A DNA stretch of 64,000 bases from Muricea muricata (GCA_963855995.1 OY979717.1:42122107-42186106), one strand, 5' to 3'; positions 23,701 to 38,051 are shown, numbered from the stretch's first letter. Program-made: numbers and translations. Notes: generated by a model not told the origin, from the letters alone.

Positions 23701-24493
23701 GCACACATGTTCACGACCATACCGTCTGGAAAATACCGGCTCTCGTCCGATCTTCGCAGTTAATCTAGATTGGGCGGAGTTAGTATTTGGATGGGAGACC
23801 GCCTAGGAATACTTCGTGTCGTGAGCTCTGCTTTTTTCCCTGTCATTGTTCTATTCTTTTATGAAATATCGAACTCATAGAGAAGCTTTATCTTGTAAAA
23901 CACACATGTTCACGACAATACCGTCTGGAAAATACCGGTTCTCGTCCAATCACCGCAGTTAAACTAGACTGGGCGGAGTTAGTACTTGAATGGGAGACCG
24001 CCTAGGAATACTTCGTGTCGTGAGCTCTGTTTTTTCCCCTGTCATCGTTCTTATCTTTTGCAAAACATCGAAATGAATGAGAAGGATATTCTTTTAACGC
24101 ACACATGTTCACGACCATACCATCTATAAATTACCGGTTCTCGTCCGATCACCGCAGTTAAACTAGACTGGGCGGAGTTAGTACTTGGATGGGAGATCGC
24201 CTAGGAATACTTCGTGTCGTGAGCTCTGTTTTTTCCCGGGTCATCGTTCTATTCTTCTATGAAATATCGAATTCATACTGAAGCATATTCTTGTGAAGCA
24301 CAGATGTTCACGACCATACCGTCTGGAAAATACCGGTTCTCGTCCGACCACCTCAGTTAAACTAGACTGGACGGAGTTAGTACTACGATGGGAGACCGCC
24401 TAGGAATACTTCGTGTCGTGAGCTCTGTTTTTTCCTCTGTCATCGTTCTTATCTTTTGCGAAACATCGAAATGAATGAGAAGCATATTTTTTT
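17746..24493 (+). rRNA. 5S rRNA array segment 6, 34 genes
   Basis: Gene starts: 17746, 17944, 18143, 18342, 18541, 18740, 18938, 19137, 19336, 19534, 19732, 19931, 20130, 20329, 20528, 20727, 20926, 21124, 21323, 21522, 21720, 21919, 22118, 22317, 22516, 22714, 22913, 23112, 23311, 23510, 23709, 23908, 24107, 24306. This is the left part of the first copy of the 13,558-bp duplication. From 19732 onward the unit order follows that of 6951-14901, with small changes. Confidence 0.95.
18143..18261 (+). rRNA. 5S rRNA, second class with C57 to G partial compensation
   Basis: Like other second-class genes it has CATCTATAAATT, but it also reads TTAAAGTAGAC, so G57 can form a wobble with T21 and part of helix II is restored. 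It also has CCTTACC for CCATACC at nt 11. The same C57-to-G change is seen at 26752, 31701, 40310 and 55034, always in second-class genes. These copies are linked by duplication, so they count as one event rather than five. Confidence 0.8.
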
Positions 24494-25151
24494 TTATTAC
24501 ATGAGTATAGAGATTTATTCATCGATAAGGCTGTGCGTAATAATCGTTCTAAATTAGCAATAGCCAATCGGCATCAAGAACGATAAAATTTCACTTGGTG
24601 AAAAATCATCGTTCACGGCCTTTGATTGGACGAACGATGTTTTTTCACCAGTGAAAATTTATCGTTCAGTGTTCTGATTTGCTGACCCGAACGTGCAACA
24701 CCTGCTCGCAGGCTAGTGTAAACATGAAGTCTGATTTTACAAGTATTTTTTAACTCACCGAAAAGAGAGATTTAAGACAATTTCACTGATAAAACAACCA
24801 CCTAAAATCATAACGACGACATTCGTGACCTCATTAGTTTGAAATAAACCTCATGGTTTCATTTTCAGCAACAAAACAAAGCAATAAATGGTAAGAAATT
24901 CCATTTTAATATTTTGCTTGAGTATTTGTTTTTGTCAGTAAGATTTATCCGTATCTTTATACACTCATCTTTATACTCATATAATAAACAAATTACTTCA
25001 TGGTTGGTTCGTTTGTACGATTTTTATTATTCACTCGTTGTGAAGGATCGCTAAACTCACTCGTTCGTTGCGCTCACTCGTTCGTTTAACGATCCTTCAC
25101 AACTCGTGAATAAAAATCGTACGCACTCACCAACCCTGAAGTAATCTCTAT
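24494..25151. mobile_element. 658-bp insert 2 in 5S spacer
   Basis: Same length and content as insert 1. Seen differences are C to T in the left flank, which makes a nine-T run, GATTTGCTG in the right outer stem of the left hairpin, and CCAACCCTGAAG near the right end. Its 5S neighbours on both sides match those of insert 1, so it is a duplicate made with the array and not a new insertion. Confidence 0.7.
24847..24963 (+). ncRNA. Candidate SL RNA gene, copy 2
   Basis: The candidate leader (24847-24890), splice donor, Sm-like stretch and both stems read the same as in copy 1. Confidence 0.5.
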
Positions 25152-26276
25152 AACGCACACATGTTCACGACCATACCGTCTGGAAAATACCGGTTCTCGT
25201 CCGATTACCGCAGTTAAACTAGACTGGGCGGAGTTAGTACTTGGATGGGAGACCGCCTAGGAATACTTCGTGTCGTGAGCTCTGCTTTTTCCCCTTTCAT
25301 TGTTCTATTCTTCTATGAAATATCGAATTCATAGTGAAGCATATTCTTGTAAAACTTACATGTTCACGACCATATCGTCTGGAAAATACCGGTTCTCGTC
25401 CGATCACCGCAGTTAAACTAGACTGGGCGGAGTTATTACTTGGATAGGAGACCGCCTAGGAATACTTCGTGTCGTGAGCTCTACCTTTTCCTCTGTCATT
25501 GTTCTATTCTTCTATGAAATATCGAATTCATAGAGAAGGATGTTCTTGTAAAACACACAGGTTCACGACCATACCGTCTGGAAAATACCGGTTCTCGTCC
25601 GATCACCGCAGTTAAACTAGACTGGGCGGTGTTAGTACTTGGATGGGAGACCGCCTAGGAATACTTCGTGTCGTGAGCTCTGTTTTTCCCGTGTCATCGT
25701 TCTATTCTTCTATCAAATATCGAATTCATAGAGAAGCATGATCTTGTAAAGCACAGATGTTCACGGCCATACCGTCTGGAAAATACCGGTTCTCGTCCGA
25801 TCACCGCAGTTAAACTAGACTGGGCGGAATTAGTACTTGGATGGGAGACCGCCTAGGAATACTTCGTGTCGTGAGCTCTGTTTTTTCCATTGTCATCGTT
25901 CTTATCTTTTGCGAAACATGGAAATGAATGATAAGCATATTCTTTTAATGCACACATGTTCACGACCATACCGTCTGGAAAATACCGGTTCTCGTCCGAT
26001 AACCGCAGTTAAACTAGACTGGGCGGAGTTAGTACTTGGATTGCAGACCGCCTAGCAATACTTCGTGTCGTGAGCTCTGCTTTTTCCTCTGTCATTGTTA
26101 TTTCTTCTATGAAATATCGAATTCATAGAGAAGCATATTCTTGTAAAACACACATGTTCACAACCATACCGTCTGGAAAATACCGGTTCTCGTCCGATCA
26201 CCGAAGTTAAACTAGAGTGGGCGGAGTTAGTACTTGGGTGGGAGACCGCCTACGAATACTTCGTGTCGTGAGTTCT

Positions 26277-26286
26277 GCTTTCTCCC
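26277..26286 (+). terminator. Broken terminator (GCTTTCTCCC) after 5S gene at 26156
   Basis: Only three T in a row remain after this gene. The duplicate copy after the gene at 39714 (39835-39844) has the same change. Both genes keep helix I and box C. Confidence 0.6.
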
Positions 26287-29200
26287 CTGTCATTGTTCTA
26301 TTCTTCTATGAAATATCGAATTCATAGAGAAGCATATTCTTGTAAAACACGCATGTTCAGGATCATACCGTCTGGAAAATACCGGTTCTCGTCCGATCAC
26401 CGCAGTTAAACCAGACTGGGCGGAGTTAGTACTTGGATGGGAGACCGCCTAGGAATACTTCGTGTCGTGAGCTCTGTTTTTCCCGTGTCATCGTTCTATT
26501 CTTCTATGAAATATCGAATTCATAGAGAAGCATATTCTTGTAAAACACGCATGTTCAGGATCATACCGTCTGGAAAATACCGGTTCTCGTCCGATCACCG
26601 CAGTTAAACCAGACTGGGCGGAGTTAGTACTTGGATGGGAGACCGCCTAGGAATACTTCGTGTCGTGAGCTCTGTTTTTTCGCCTGTCATCGTTTTTATC
26701 TTTTGCAAAACATCGAAATGAATGAGAAGCATATTCTTTTAACGCACACATGTTCACGACCTTACCATCTATAAATTACCGGTTCTCGTCCGATCACCGC
26801 AGTTAAAGTAGACTGGGCGGAGTTAGTACTTGGATGGGAGACCGCCTAGGAATACTTCGTGTCGTGAGCTCTGTTTTTTCCCAGGTCATCGTTCTATTCT
26901 TCTATGAAATATCGAATTCATACTGAAGCATATTCTTGTGAAGCACAGATGTTCACGACCATACCGTCTGGAAAATACCGGTTCTCGTCCGATCACCGCA
27001 GTTAAACTAGACTGGGCGGAGTTAGTACTTGGATGGGAGACCGCCTAGGAATACTTTTTGTCGTGAGCTCTGTTTTTTCCCCTGTCATCGTTCTTATCTT
27101 TTGCGAAACATCGAAATGAATGAGAAGCATATTCTTTTAACGCACACATGTTCACGACCATACCGTGTTGAAAATACCGGCTCTCGTCCGATCACCGGAG
27201 TTCAACTAGACTGGGCGGAGTTAGTACTTGGGTGGGAGACCGCTTACGAATACTTCGTGTCGTGAGTTCTGCTTTTTCCCCTGTCATTGTTCTATTCTTC
27301 TATGAAATATCGAATTCATAGAGAAGCATATTCTTGTAAAACACGCATGTTCAGGATCATACCGTCTGGAAAATACCGGTTCTCGTCCGATCACCGCAGT
27401 TAAACCAGACTGGGCGGAGTTAGTACTTGGATGGGAGACCGCCTAGGAATACTTCGTGTCGTGAGCTCTGTTTTTCCCGTGTCATCGTTCTATTCTTCTA
27501 TGAAATATCGAATTCATAGAGAAGCATGATCTTGTAAAGCACAGATGTTCACGACCATACCGTCTGGAAAATACCGGTTCTCGTCCGATCATCGCAGTTA
27601 AACTAGACTGGGCGAAGTTAGTACTTGAATGGGAGACCGCCTAGGAATACTTCGTGTCGTGAGCTCTGTTTTTTCGCCTGTCATCGTTTTTATCTTTTGC
27701 AAAACATCGAAATGAATGAGAAGCATATTCTTTTAACGCACACATGTTCACGACCATACCATCTATAAATTACCGGTTCTCGTCCGATCACCGCAGTTAA
27801 ACTAGACTGGGCGGAGTTAGCACTTGGATGGGAGACCGCCTAGGAATACTTCGTGTCGTGAGCTCTGTTTTTTCCCGGGTCATCGTTCTATTCTTCTATG
27901 AAATATCGAATTCATACCGAAGCATATTCTTGTGAAGCACAGATGTTCACGACCATACCGTCTGGAAAATACCGGTTCTCGTCCGATCACCGCAGTTAAA
28001 CTAGACTTGGCGGAGTTAGTACTTGGATGGGAGACCGCCTAGCAATACTTCGTGTCGTGAGCTCTGCTTTTTCCCCTGTCATTGTTATTTCTTCTATGAA
28101 ATATCGGATTCATAGAGAAGCATATTCTTGTAAAACACACATGTTCACGACCATACCGTCTGGAAAATACCGGTTCTCGTCCGATCACCGAAGTTAAACT
28201 AGACTGGGCGGAGTTAGTACTTGGATGCGAGACCGCCTAGGAATACTTCGCGTCGTGAGCTCTGTTTTTCCCGTGTCATCGTTCTATTCTTCTATGAAAT
28301 ATCGAATTCATAGAGAAGCATGATCTTGTAAAGCACAGATGTTCACGACCATACCGTCTGGGAAATACCGATTCTCGTCGGATCACCGCAGTTAAACTAG
28401 ACTGGGCGGAGTTAGTAGTTGGATGGGAGACCGCCTAGGAATACTTCGTGTCGTGAGCTCTGTTTTTTCCCCGGTCATCGTTCTTATCTTTTGCGAAACA
28501 TCGAAATGATCGAGAAGCATATTCTTTTAACGCACACATGTTCACGACCATACCATCTATAAATTACCGGTTTTCGTCCGATCACCGCAGTTAAACTAGA
28601 CGGGGCGGAGTTAGTACTTGGATGGGAGACCGCCTAGGAATACTTCGTGTCGTGAGGTCTGTTTTTTCCCGGGTCATCGTTCTATTCTTCTATGAAATAT
28701 CGAATTCATACAGAAGCATGATCTTGTAAAATCCAGATGTTCACGACCATAACGTCTGGAAAATACTGGTTCTCGTCCGATCACCGCAGCTAAACTAGAC
28801 TGGGCGGAGTTAGTACTTGGATGGGCGACCGCCTAGGAATACTTCGTGTCGTGAGCTCTGTTTTTTCCCCTGTCATCGTTCTTATCTTTTGCGAAACATC
28901 GAAGTGAATGAGAAGCATATTCTTTTAACGCACACATGTTCACGACCATACCATCTATAAATTACTAGTTCTCGTCCGATCACCGCAGTTAAACTAGACT
29001 GGTCGTAGTTAGTACTTGGATGGGAGACCGCCTAGGAATACTTCGTGTCGTGAGCTCTGCTTTTTCCCCTGTAATTTTTCTATTCTTCTATGAAATATCG
29101 AATTCATAGAGAAGCATATTCTTGTAAAACACACATGTTCACGACCATACTAACTATAAATTACCGGTTCTCGTCCGACCACCGCAGTTAAACTAGACTG

Positions 29201-29514
29201 GGCGGAGTTAGTACTTGGATGGGAAACCGCCAAGAAATACTTCGTGTCGTGAGCTCTGTTTTTTCCCGGGTCATCGTTCTATTCTTCTATGAAATATCGA
29301 ATTCATACAGAAGCATGATCTTGTAAAGCACAGATGCTCACGACCATACCGTCTGGAAAATACCGGTTCTCGTCCGATCACCGCAGTTTAACTAGACTGG
29401 GCGGAGCTAGTACTTGGATGGGAGACCGCCTAGGAATACTTCGTGTCGTGAGCTCATTTTTTTCCCCTGTCATCGTTCTTATCTTTTGCGAAACATCGAA
29501 ATGAATGAGAAGCA

Positions 29515-29634
29515 TATTCACGACCATACCGTCTGGAAAATACCGGTTCTCGTCCGATCACCGAAGTTAAACTAGACTGGGCGGAGTTAGTACTTGGATG
29601 GGAGACCGCCTAGGAATACTTCGTGTCGTGAGCT
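29515..29634 (+). rRNA. 5S gene with 19-bp deletion in its 5' flank
   Basis: The spacer goes straight from AGAAGCAT to ATTCACGACC: TCTTTTAACGCACACATG and neighbouring bases are gone, and A replaces G1. The unit before it is therefore only 180 bp long. The gene body, box C and terminator are intact. The same allele occurs at 43074 and 46431 through duplication. The deletion brings the conserved GAAGCAT block next to the start, so upstream spacing is lost. Confidence 0.8.
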
Positions 29635-31303
29635 TGGTTTTTTCCCCGGTCATCGTTCTTATCTTTTGCGAAAAATCGAAATGAATGAGAAGCATATTCT
29701 TTTAACGCACACATGTTCACGACCATACCATCTATAAATTACCGGTTCTCGTCCGATCACCGCAGTTAAACTAGACGAGGCGGAGTTAGTACTTGGATGG
29801 GAGACCGCCTAGGAATACTTCGTGTCGTCAGCTCTGTTTTTTCCCGGGTCATCGTTCTATTCTTCTATGAAATATCGAATTCATACAGAAGCATGATCTT
29901 GTAAAGCACAGATGTTCACGACCATACCGTCTGGAAAATACCGATTCTCGTCCGATCACCGCAGCTAAACTAGACTGGGCGGAGTTAGTACTTGGATGGG
30001 AGACCGCCTAGGAATACTTCGTGTCGTGAGCTCTGTTTTTCCCGTGTCATCGTTCTATTCTTCTATGAAATATCGAATTCATAGAGAAGCATGATCTTGT
30101 AAAGCACAGACGTTCACGACCATACCGTCTTGAAAATACCGGTTCTCGTCCTATCACCGCAGTTAAACTAGATTGGGCGGAGTTAGTACTTGGATGGGAG
30201 ACCGCCTAGGAATACTTCGTGTCGTGAGCTCTGTTTTTTCCCGGGTCATTGTTCTATTCTTCTATGAAATATCGAATTCATGCAGAAGCATGATCTTGTA
30301 AAGCACAGATGTTCACGACCATACCGTCTGGAAAATACCGGTTCTCGTCCGATCACCGCAGTTACACTAGACTGGGCGGAGTTAGTACTTGGATGGGAGA
30401 CCGCCTAGGAATACTTCGTGTCGTGAGCTCTGTTTTTTCCTTTGTCATCGTTCTTATCTTTTGCGAAACATCGAAATGAATGAGAAGCATATTCTTTTAA
30501 CGCACACATGTTCACGACCATACCATCTATAAATTACCGGTTCTCGTCCGATCACCGCAGTTAAACTAAACTGGGTGGAGTTAGTACTTGGATGGGAGAC
30601 CGCCTAGGAATACTTCGTGTCGTGAGCTCTGCTTTTTCCCTGTCATTGTTCTATTCTTCTATGAAATATCGAATTCATAGAGAAGCATATTCTTGTAAAA
30701 CACACATGTTCACGACAATACCGTCTGGAAAATACCGGTTCTCGTCCAATCACCGCAGTTAAACTAGACTGGGCGGAGTTAGTACTTGAATGGTAGACCG
30801 CCTAAAAATACTTCGTGTCGTGAGCTCTGTTTTTCCCGTGTCATCGTTCTATTCTTCTATGAAATATCGAATTCATAGAGAAGCATGATCTTGTAAAGCA
30901 CAGATTTTCACGACCATACCGTCTGGAAAATACCGGTTCTCGTCCGATCACCGCAGTTAAACTAGACTGGGCGGAGTTAGTACTTGGATGGGAGACCGCC
31001 TAAGAATACTTCGTGTCGTGAGCTCTGTTTTTTCTCCTGTCATCGTTCTTATCTTTTGCGAAACATCGAAGTGAATGAGAAGCATATTCTTTTAACGCAC
31101 ACATGTTCACGACCATACAATCTATAAATTACTAGTTCTCGTCCGATCACCGCAGTTAAACTAGACTGGTCGTAGTTAGTACTTGGATGGGAGACCGCCT
31201 ACGAATACTTCGTGTCGTGAGTTCTGCTTTTTCCCCTGTCATTGTTCTATTCTTCTATGAAATATCGAATTCATAGAGAAGCATATTCTTGTAAAACACG
31301 CAT

Positions 31304-34300
31304 GTTCAGGATCATACCGCCTGGAAAATACCGGTTCTCGTCCGATCACCGCAGTTAAACCAGACTGGGCGGAGTTAGTACTTGGATGGGAGACCGCCTA
31401 GGAATACTTCGTGTCGTGAGCTCTGTTTTTCCCGTGTCATCGTTCTATTCTTCTATGAAATATCGAATTCATAGAGAAGCATGATCTTGTAAAGCACAGA
31501 TGTTCACGACCATACCTTCTGGAAAATACCGGTTCTCGTCCGATCATCGCAGTTAAACTAGACTGGGCGAAGTTAGTACTTGAATGGGAGACCGCCTAGG
31601 AATACTTCGTGTCGTGAGCTCTGTTTTTTCGCCTGTCATCGTTTTTATCTTTTGCAAAACATCGAAATGAATGAGAAGCATATTCTTTTAACGCACACAT
31701 GTTCACGACCTTACCATCTATAAATTACCGGTTCTCGTCCGATCACCGCAGTTAAAGTAGACTGGGCGGAGTTAGTACTTGGATGGGAGACCGCCTAGGA
31801 ATACTTCGTGTCGTGAGCTCTGTTTTTTCCCAGGTCATCGTTCTATTCTTCTATGAAATATCGAATTCATACTGAAGCATATTCTTGTGAAGCACAGATG
31901 TTCACGACCATACCGTCTGGAAAATACCGGTTCTCGTCCGATCACCGCAGTTAAACTAGACTGGGCGGAGTTAGTACTTGGATGGGAGACCGCCTAGGAA
32001 TACTTTTTGTCGTGAGCTCTGTTTTTTCCCCTGTCATCGTTCTTATCTTTTGCGAAACATCGAAATGAATGAGAAGCATATTCTTTTAACGCACACATGT
32101 TCACGACCATACCGTCTTGAAAATACCGGTTCTCGTCCGATCACCGGAGTTCAACTAGACTGGGCGGAGTTAGTACTTGGGTGGGAGACCGCCTACGAAT
32201 ACTTCGTGTCGTGAGTTCTGCTTTTTCCCCTGTCATTGTTCTATTCTTCTATGAAATATCGAATTCATAGAGAAGCATATTCTTGTAAAACACGCATGTT
32301 CAGGATCATACCGTCTGGAAAATACCGGTTCTCGTCCGATCACCGCAGTTAAACCAGACTGGGCGGAGTTAGTACTTGGATGGGAGACCGCCTAGGAATA
32401 CTTCGTGTCGTGAGCTCTGTTTTTCCCGTGTCATCATTCTATTCTTCTATGAAATATCGAATTCATAGAGAAGCATGATCTTGTAAAGCACAGATGTTCA
32501 CGACCATACCGTCTGGAAAATACCGGTTCTCGTCCGATCATCGCAGTTAAACTAGACTGGGCGAAGTTAGTACTTGAATGGGAGACCGCCTAGGAATACT
32601 TCGTGTCGTGAGCTCTGTTTTTTCGCCTGTCATCGTTTTTATCTTTTGCAAAACATCGAAATGAATGAGAAGCATATTCTTTTAACGCACACATGTTCAC
32701 GACCATACCATCTATAAATTACCGGTTCTCGTCCGATCACCGCAGTTAAACTAGACTGGGCGGAGTTAGTACTTGGATGGGAGACCGCCTAGGAATACTT
32801 CGTGTCGTGAGCTCTGTTTTTTCGCCTGTCATCGTTTTTATCTTTTGCAAAACATCGAAATGAATGAGAAGCATATTCTTTTAACGGACACATGTTCACG
32901 ACCATACCATCTATAAATTACCGGTTCTCGTCCGATCACCGCAGTTAAACTAGACTGGGCGGAGTTAGTACTTGGATGGAAGACCGCCTAGCAATACTTC
33001 GTGTCGTGAGCTCTGCTTTTTCCCCTGTCATTGTTATTTCTTCTATGAAATATCGGATTCATAGAGAAGCATATTCTTGTAAAACACACATGTTCACGAC
33101 CATACCGTCTGGAAAATACCGGTTCTCGTCCGATCACCGAAGTTAAACTAGACTGGGCGGAGTTAGTACTTGGATGGGAGACCGCCTAGGAATACTTCGT
33201 GTCGTGAGCTCTGTTTTTCCCGTGTCATCGTTCTATTCTTCTATGAAATATCGAATTCATAGAGAAGCATGATCTTGTAAAGCATAGATGTTCACGACCA
33301 TACCGTCTGGAAAATACCGATTCTCGTCGGATCACCGCAGTTAAACTAGACTGGGCGGAGTTAGTACTTGGATGGGAGACCGCCTAGGAATACTTTTTGT
33401 CGTGAGCTCTGTTTTTTCCCCTGTCATCGTTCTTATCTTTTGCGAAACATCGAAATGAATGAGAAGCATATTCTTTTAACGCACACATGTTCACGACCAT
33501 ACCGTCTTGAAAATACCGGTTCTCGTCCGATCACCGGAGTTCAACTAGACTGGGCGGAGTTAGTACTTGGGTGGGAGACCGCCTACGAATACTTCGTGTC
33601 GTGAGTTCTGCTTTTTCCCCTGTCATTGTTCTATTCTTCTATGAAATATCGAATTCATAGAGAAGCATATTCTTGTAAAACACGCATGTTCAGGATCATA
33701 CCGTCTGGAAAATACCGGATCTCGTCCGATCACCGCACTTAAACCAGACTGGGCGGAGTTAGTACTTCGATGGGAAACCGCCTAGGAATACTTCGTGTCG
33801 TGAGCTCTGTTTTTTCCCCTGTCATCGTTCTTATCTTTTGCGAAACATCGAAATGAATGAGAAGCATATTCTTTTAACGCACACATGTTCACGACCATAC
33901 CATCTATAAATTACTGGTTTTCGTCCGATCACCTCAGTTAAACTAGACTGGGCGGAGTTAGTACTTCGATGCGAGACCGCCTAGGAATACTTCGTGTCGT
34001 GAGCTCTGTTTTTTCCCGGGTCATCGTTCTATTCTTCTATGAAATATCGAATTCATAGAGAAGCATGATCTTGTAAAGCACAGATGTTCACGACCATACC
34101 GTCTGGAAAATACCGGTTCTCGTCCGATCACCTCAGTTAAACTAGACTGGGCGGAGTTAGTACTTGGATGGGAGACCGCCTAGGAATACTTCGTGTCGTG
34201 AGCTATGTTTTTTCCCCTGTCATCGTTCTTATCTTTTGCGAAACATCGAAATGAATGAGAAGCATATTCTTTTAACGCACACATGTTCACGACCATACCA

Positions 34301-37300
34301 TCTATAAATTACCAGTTCTCGTCCGATCACCGCAGTTAAACTAGACTGGGCGTAGTTCTTACTTGGATGGGAGACCGCCTAGGAATACTTCGTGTCGTGA
34401 GCTCTGCTTTTTCCCCTGTCATTGTTCTATTCTTCTATGAAATATCGAATTCATAGAGAAGCATATTCTTGTAAAACACACATGTTCAGGACCATACCGT
34501 CTGGAAATTACCGGTTCTCGTCCGATCAACGCAGTTAAACTAGACTGGGCGGAGTTAGTACTTGGATGGGAGACCGCCTAGGAATACTTCGTGTCGTGAG
34601 CTCTGTTTTTCCCGTGTCATCGTTCTATTCTTCTATGAAATATCGAATTCATACAGAAGCATGATCTTGTAAAGCAGAGATGTTCACGACCATACCGTCT
34701 GGAAAATACCGGTTCTCGTCCGATCACCGCAGTTAAACTAGACTGGGCGGAATTAGTACTTGGATGGGAGACCGCCTAGGAATACTTCGTGTCGTGAGCT
34801 CTGTTTTTTCCCCTATCATCGTTCTTATCTTTTGCGAAACATCGAAATGAATGAGAAGCATATTCTTTTAACGCACACATGTTCACGACCATACTATCTA
34901 TAAATCACCGGTTCTCGTCCGATCACCGTAGTTAAACTAGACTGGGCGGAGTTAGTACTTGTATGGGAGACCGCCTAGGAATACTTCGTGTCGTGAGCTC
35001 TGTTTTTTCCCGGGTCATCGTTCTATTCTTCTATGAAATATCGAATTCATAGAGAAGCATATTCTTGTAAAACACACATGTTCGCGATCATACCGTCTGG
35101 AAAATACCGGTTCTCGTCCGATCACCGCAGTTAAACAGAACTGGGCGGTGTTAGTACTTCGATGGGAGACCGCCTAGGAATAGTTCGTGTCGTAAGCTCT
35201 GTTTTTCCCGTGTCATCGTTCTATTCTTCTATGAAATATCGAATTCATAGAGAAGCATGATCTTGTAAAGCACAGATGTTCACGACCATACCGCCTGGAA
35301 AATACCGGTTCTCGTCCGATCACCGCAGTTAAACTAGACTGGGCGGAGTTAGTACTTGGATGGGAGACCGCCTAGGAATACTTCGTGGCGTGAGCTCTGC
35401 TTTTTCCCCTTTCATTGTTCTATTCTTCTACGAAATATCGAATTCATTGTGAAGCATATTCTTGTAAAACTTACATGTTCACGACCATATCGTCTGGAAA
35501 ATACCGGTTCTCGTCCGATCACCGCAGTTAAACTAGACTGGGCGGAGTTATTACTTGGATAGGAGACCGCCTAGGAATACTTCGTGTCGTGAGCTCTGCT
35601 TTTTCCCCTGTCATTGTTCTATTCTTCTATGAAATATCGAATTCATAGAGAAGGATGTTCTTGTAAAACACACAGGTTCACGACCATACCGTCTGGAAAA
35701 TACCGGTTCTCGTCCGATCACCGCAGTTAAACTAGACTGGGCGGAGTTAGTACTTGGATGGGAGACCGCCTAGGAATACTTCGTGTCGTGAGCTCTGTTT
35801 TTTCCCCTGTCATCGTTCTTATCTTTTGCGAAACATCGAAATGAATTAGAAGCATATTCTTTTAACGCACACATGTTCACGACCATACCGTCTGGAAAAT
35901 ACCGGTTCTCGTCTGATCACCGCAGTTAAACTAGACTGGGCGGAGTTAGTACTTAGATGGGAGACCGCTTAGGAATACTTCGTGTCGTGAGCTCTGTTTT
36001 TTCCCATGTCATTGTTCTATTCTTCTATGAAATATCGAATTCATAGAGAAGCATATTCTTGTAACACACACATGTTCACGACCACACCCTCTGGAAAATA
36101 CTGGTTCTCGTCCGATCACCGTAGTTAAACTAGACTGGGCGGAGTTAGTATTTGGATGTGAGACCGCCTAGGAATACTTCGTGTCGTGAGCTCGGTTTTT
36201 CCCGTGTCATCGTTCTATTCTTCTATGAAATATCGAATTCATAGAGAAGCATGATCTTGTAAAGCACAGATGTTCAAGACCATACCGTCTGGAAAATACC
36301 GGTTGTCGTCCGATCACCGCAGTTAAACTAGACTGGGCGGAGTTAGTACTTGGATGGGAGACCGCCTAGGAATACTTCGTGTCGTGAGCTCTGCCTTTTC
36401 CCCTGTCATTGTTCTATTCTTCTATGAAATATCGAATTCATAGAGAAGCATATTCTTGTAAAACACACATGTTCACGACCATACAATCTGGAAAATACCG
36501 GTTCTCGTCCGAACACCGCAGTTAAACTAGACTGGGCGGAGTTAGTACTTGGATGGGAGACCGCCTAGGAATACTTCGTGTCGTGAGCTCTGTTTTTTCC
36601 CGTGTCATCGTTCTATTCTTCTATGAAATATCGAATTCATAGAGAAGCATGATCTTGTAAAGCACAGATGTTCACGACCATACCGTCTGGAAAATACCGG
36701 TTCTCTTCCGATCACCGCAGTTAAACTAGACTGGGATGAGTTAGTACTTGGATGGGAGACCGCCTAGGAATACTTCGTGTCGTGAGCTCTGTTTTTTCCC
36801 CTGTCATCGTTCTTATCTTTAACGAAACATCGAAATGAATGAGAAGCATATTCTTTTAACGCACACATGTTCACGACCATACCATCTATAAATTACCGGT
36901 TCTCGTCCGATCACCGCAGTCAAACTAGACTGGGCGGAGTTAGTACTTGGATGGGAGACCGCCTAGCAATACTTCGTGTCGTGAGCTCTGTTTTTTCCCG
37001 GGTCATCGTTCTATTCTTTTATGAAATATCGAATTCATACAGAAGCTTATTCTTGTGAAGCACAGATGTTCACGACCATACCGTCTGGAAAATTTCGGTT
37101 CTCGTCCGACCACCGCAGTTAAACTAGACTGGCCGGAGTTAGTACAAGGATGGGAGATCGCCTAGGAATACTTCGTGTCGTGAGCTCTGTTTTTTCCCCT
37201 GTCATCGTTCTTATCTTTTGCGAAACATCGAAATGAATAAGAAGCATATTCTTTTAACGCACACATGTTCACGACCATACCGTCTGGAAAATACCGGCTC

Positions 37301-38051
37301 TCGTCCGATCTTCGCAGTTAATCTAGATTGGGCGGAGTTAGTATTTGGATGGGAGACCGCCTAGGAATACTTCGTGTCGTGAGCTCTGCTTTTTTCCCTG
37401 TCATTGTTCTATTCTTTTATGAAATATCGAACTCATAGAGAAGCTTTATCTTGTAAAACACACATGTTCACGACAATACCGTCTGGAAAATACCGGTTCT
37501 CGTCCAATCACCGCAGTTAAACTAGACTGGGCGGAGTTAGTACTTGAATGGGAGACCGCCTAGGAATACTTCGTGTCGTGAGCTCTGTTTTTTCCCCTGT
37601 CATCGTTCTTATCTTTTGCAAAACATCGAAATGAATGAGAAGGATATTCTTTTAACGCACACATGTTCACGACCATACCATCTATAAATTACCGGTTCTC
37701 GTCCGATCACCGCAGTTAAACTAGACTGGGCGGAGTTAGTACTTGGATGGGAGATCGCCTAGGAATACTTCGTGTCGTGAGCTCTGTTTTTTCCCGGGTC
37801 ATCGTTCTATTCTTCTATGAAATATCGAATTCATACTGAAGCATATTCTTGTGAAGCACAGATGTTCACGACCATACCGTCTGGAAAATACCGGTTCTCG
37901 TCCGACCACCTCAGTTAAACTAGACTGGACGGAGTTAGTACTACGATGGGAGACCGCCTAGGAATACTTCGTGTCGTGAGCTCTGTTTTTTCCTCTGTCA
38001 TCGTTCTTATCTTTTGCGAAACATCGAAATGAATGAGAAGCATATTTTTTT
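31304..38051 (+). rRNA. 5S rRNA array segment 8, 34 genes (duplicate of segment 6)
   Basis: Gene starts are those of segment 6 plus 13,558: 31304, 31502, 31701, 31900, 32099, 32298, 32496, 32695, 32894, 33092, 33290, 33489, 33688, 33887, 34086, 34285, 34484, 34682, 34881, 35080, 35278, 35477, 35676, 35875, 36074, 36272, 36471, 36670, 36869, 37068, 37267, 37466, 37665, 37864. Only scattered differences from segment 6 are visible, for example AAACAGAACTGG in the gene at 35080 against AAACCAGACTGG at 21522. Confidence 0.95.

Larger units (their letters stand above)
25163..31303 (+). rRNA. 5S rRNA array segment 7, 31 genes
   Basis: Gene starts: 25163, 25362, 25561, 25759, 25958, 26156, 26355, 26553, 26752, 26951, 27150, 27349, 27547, 27746, 27945, 28143, 28341, 28540, 28739, 28938, 29137, 29336, 29516, 29715, 29914, 30112, 30311, 30510, 30708, 30906, 31105. 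The gene at 29336 starts GCTCACGAC, which turns the one wobble of helix I into a G-C pair. The gene at 29516 follows a shortened spacer. The gene at 30906 has T in place of G1. Confidence 0.95.
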
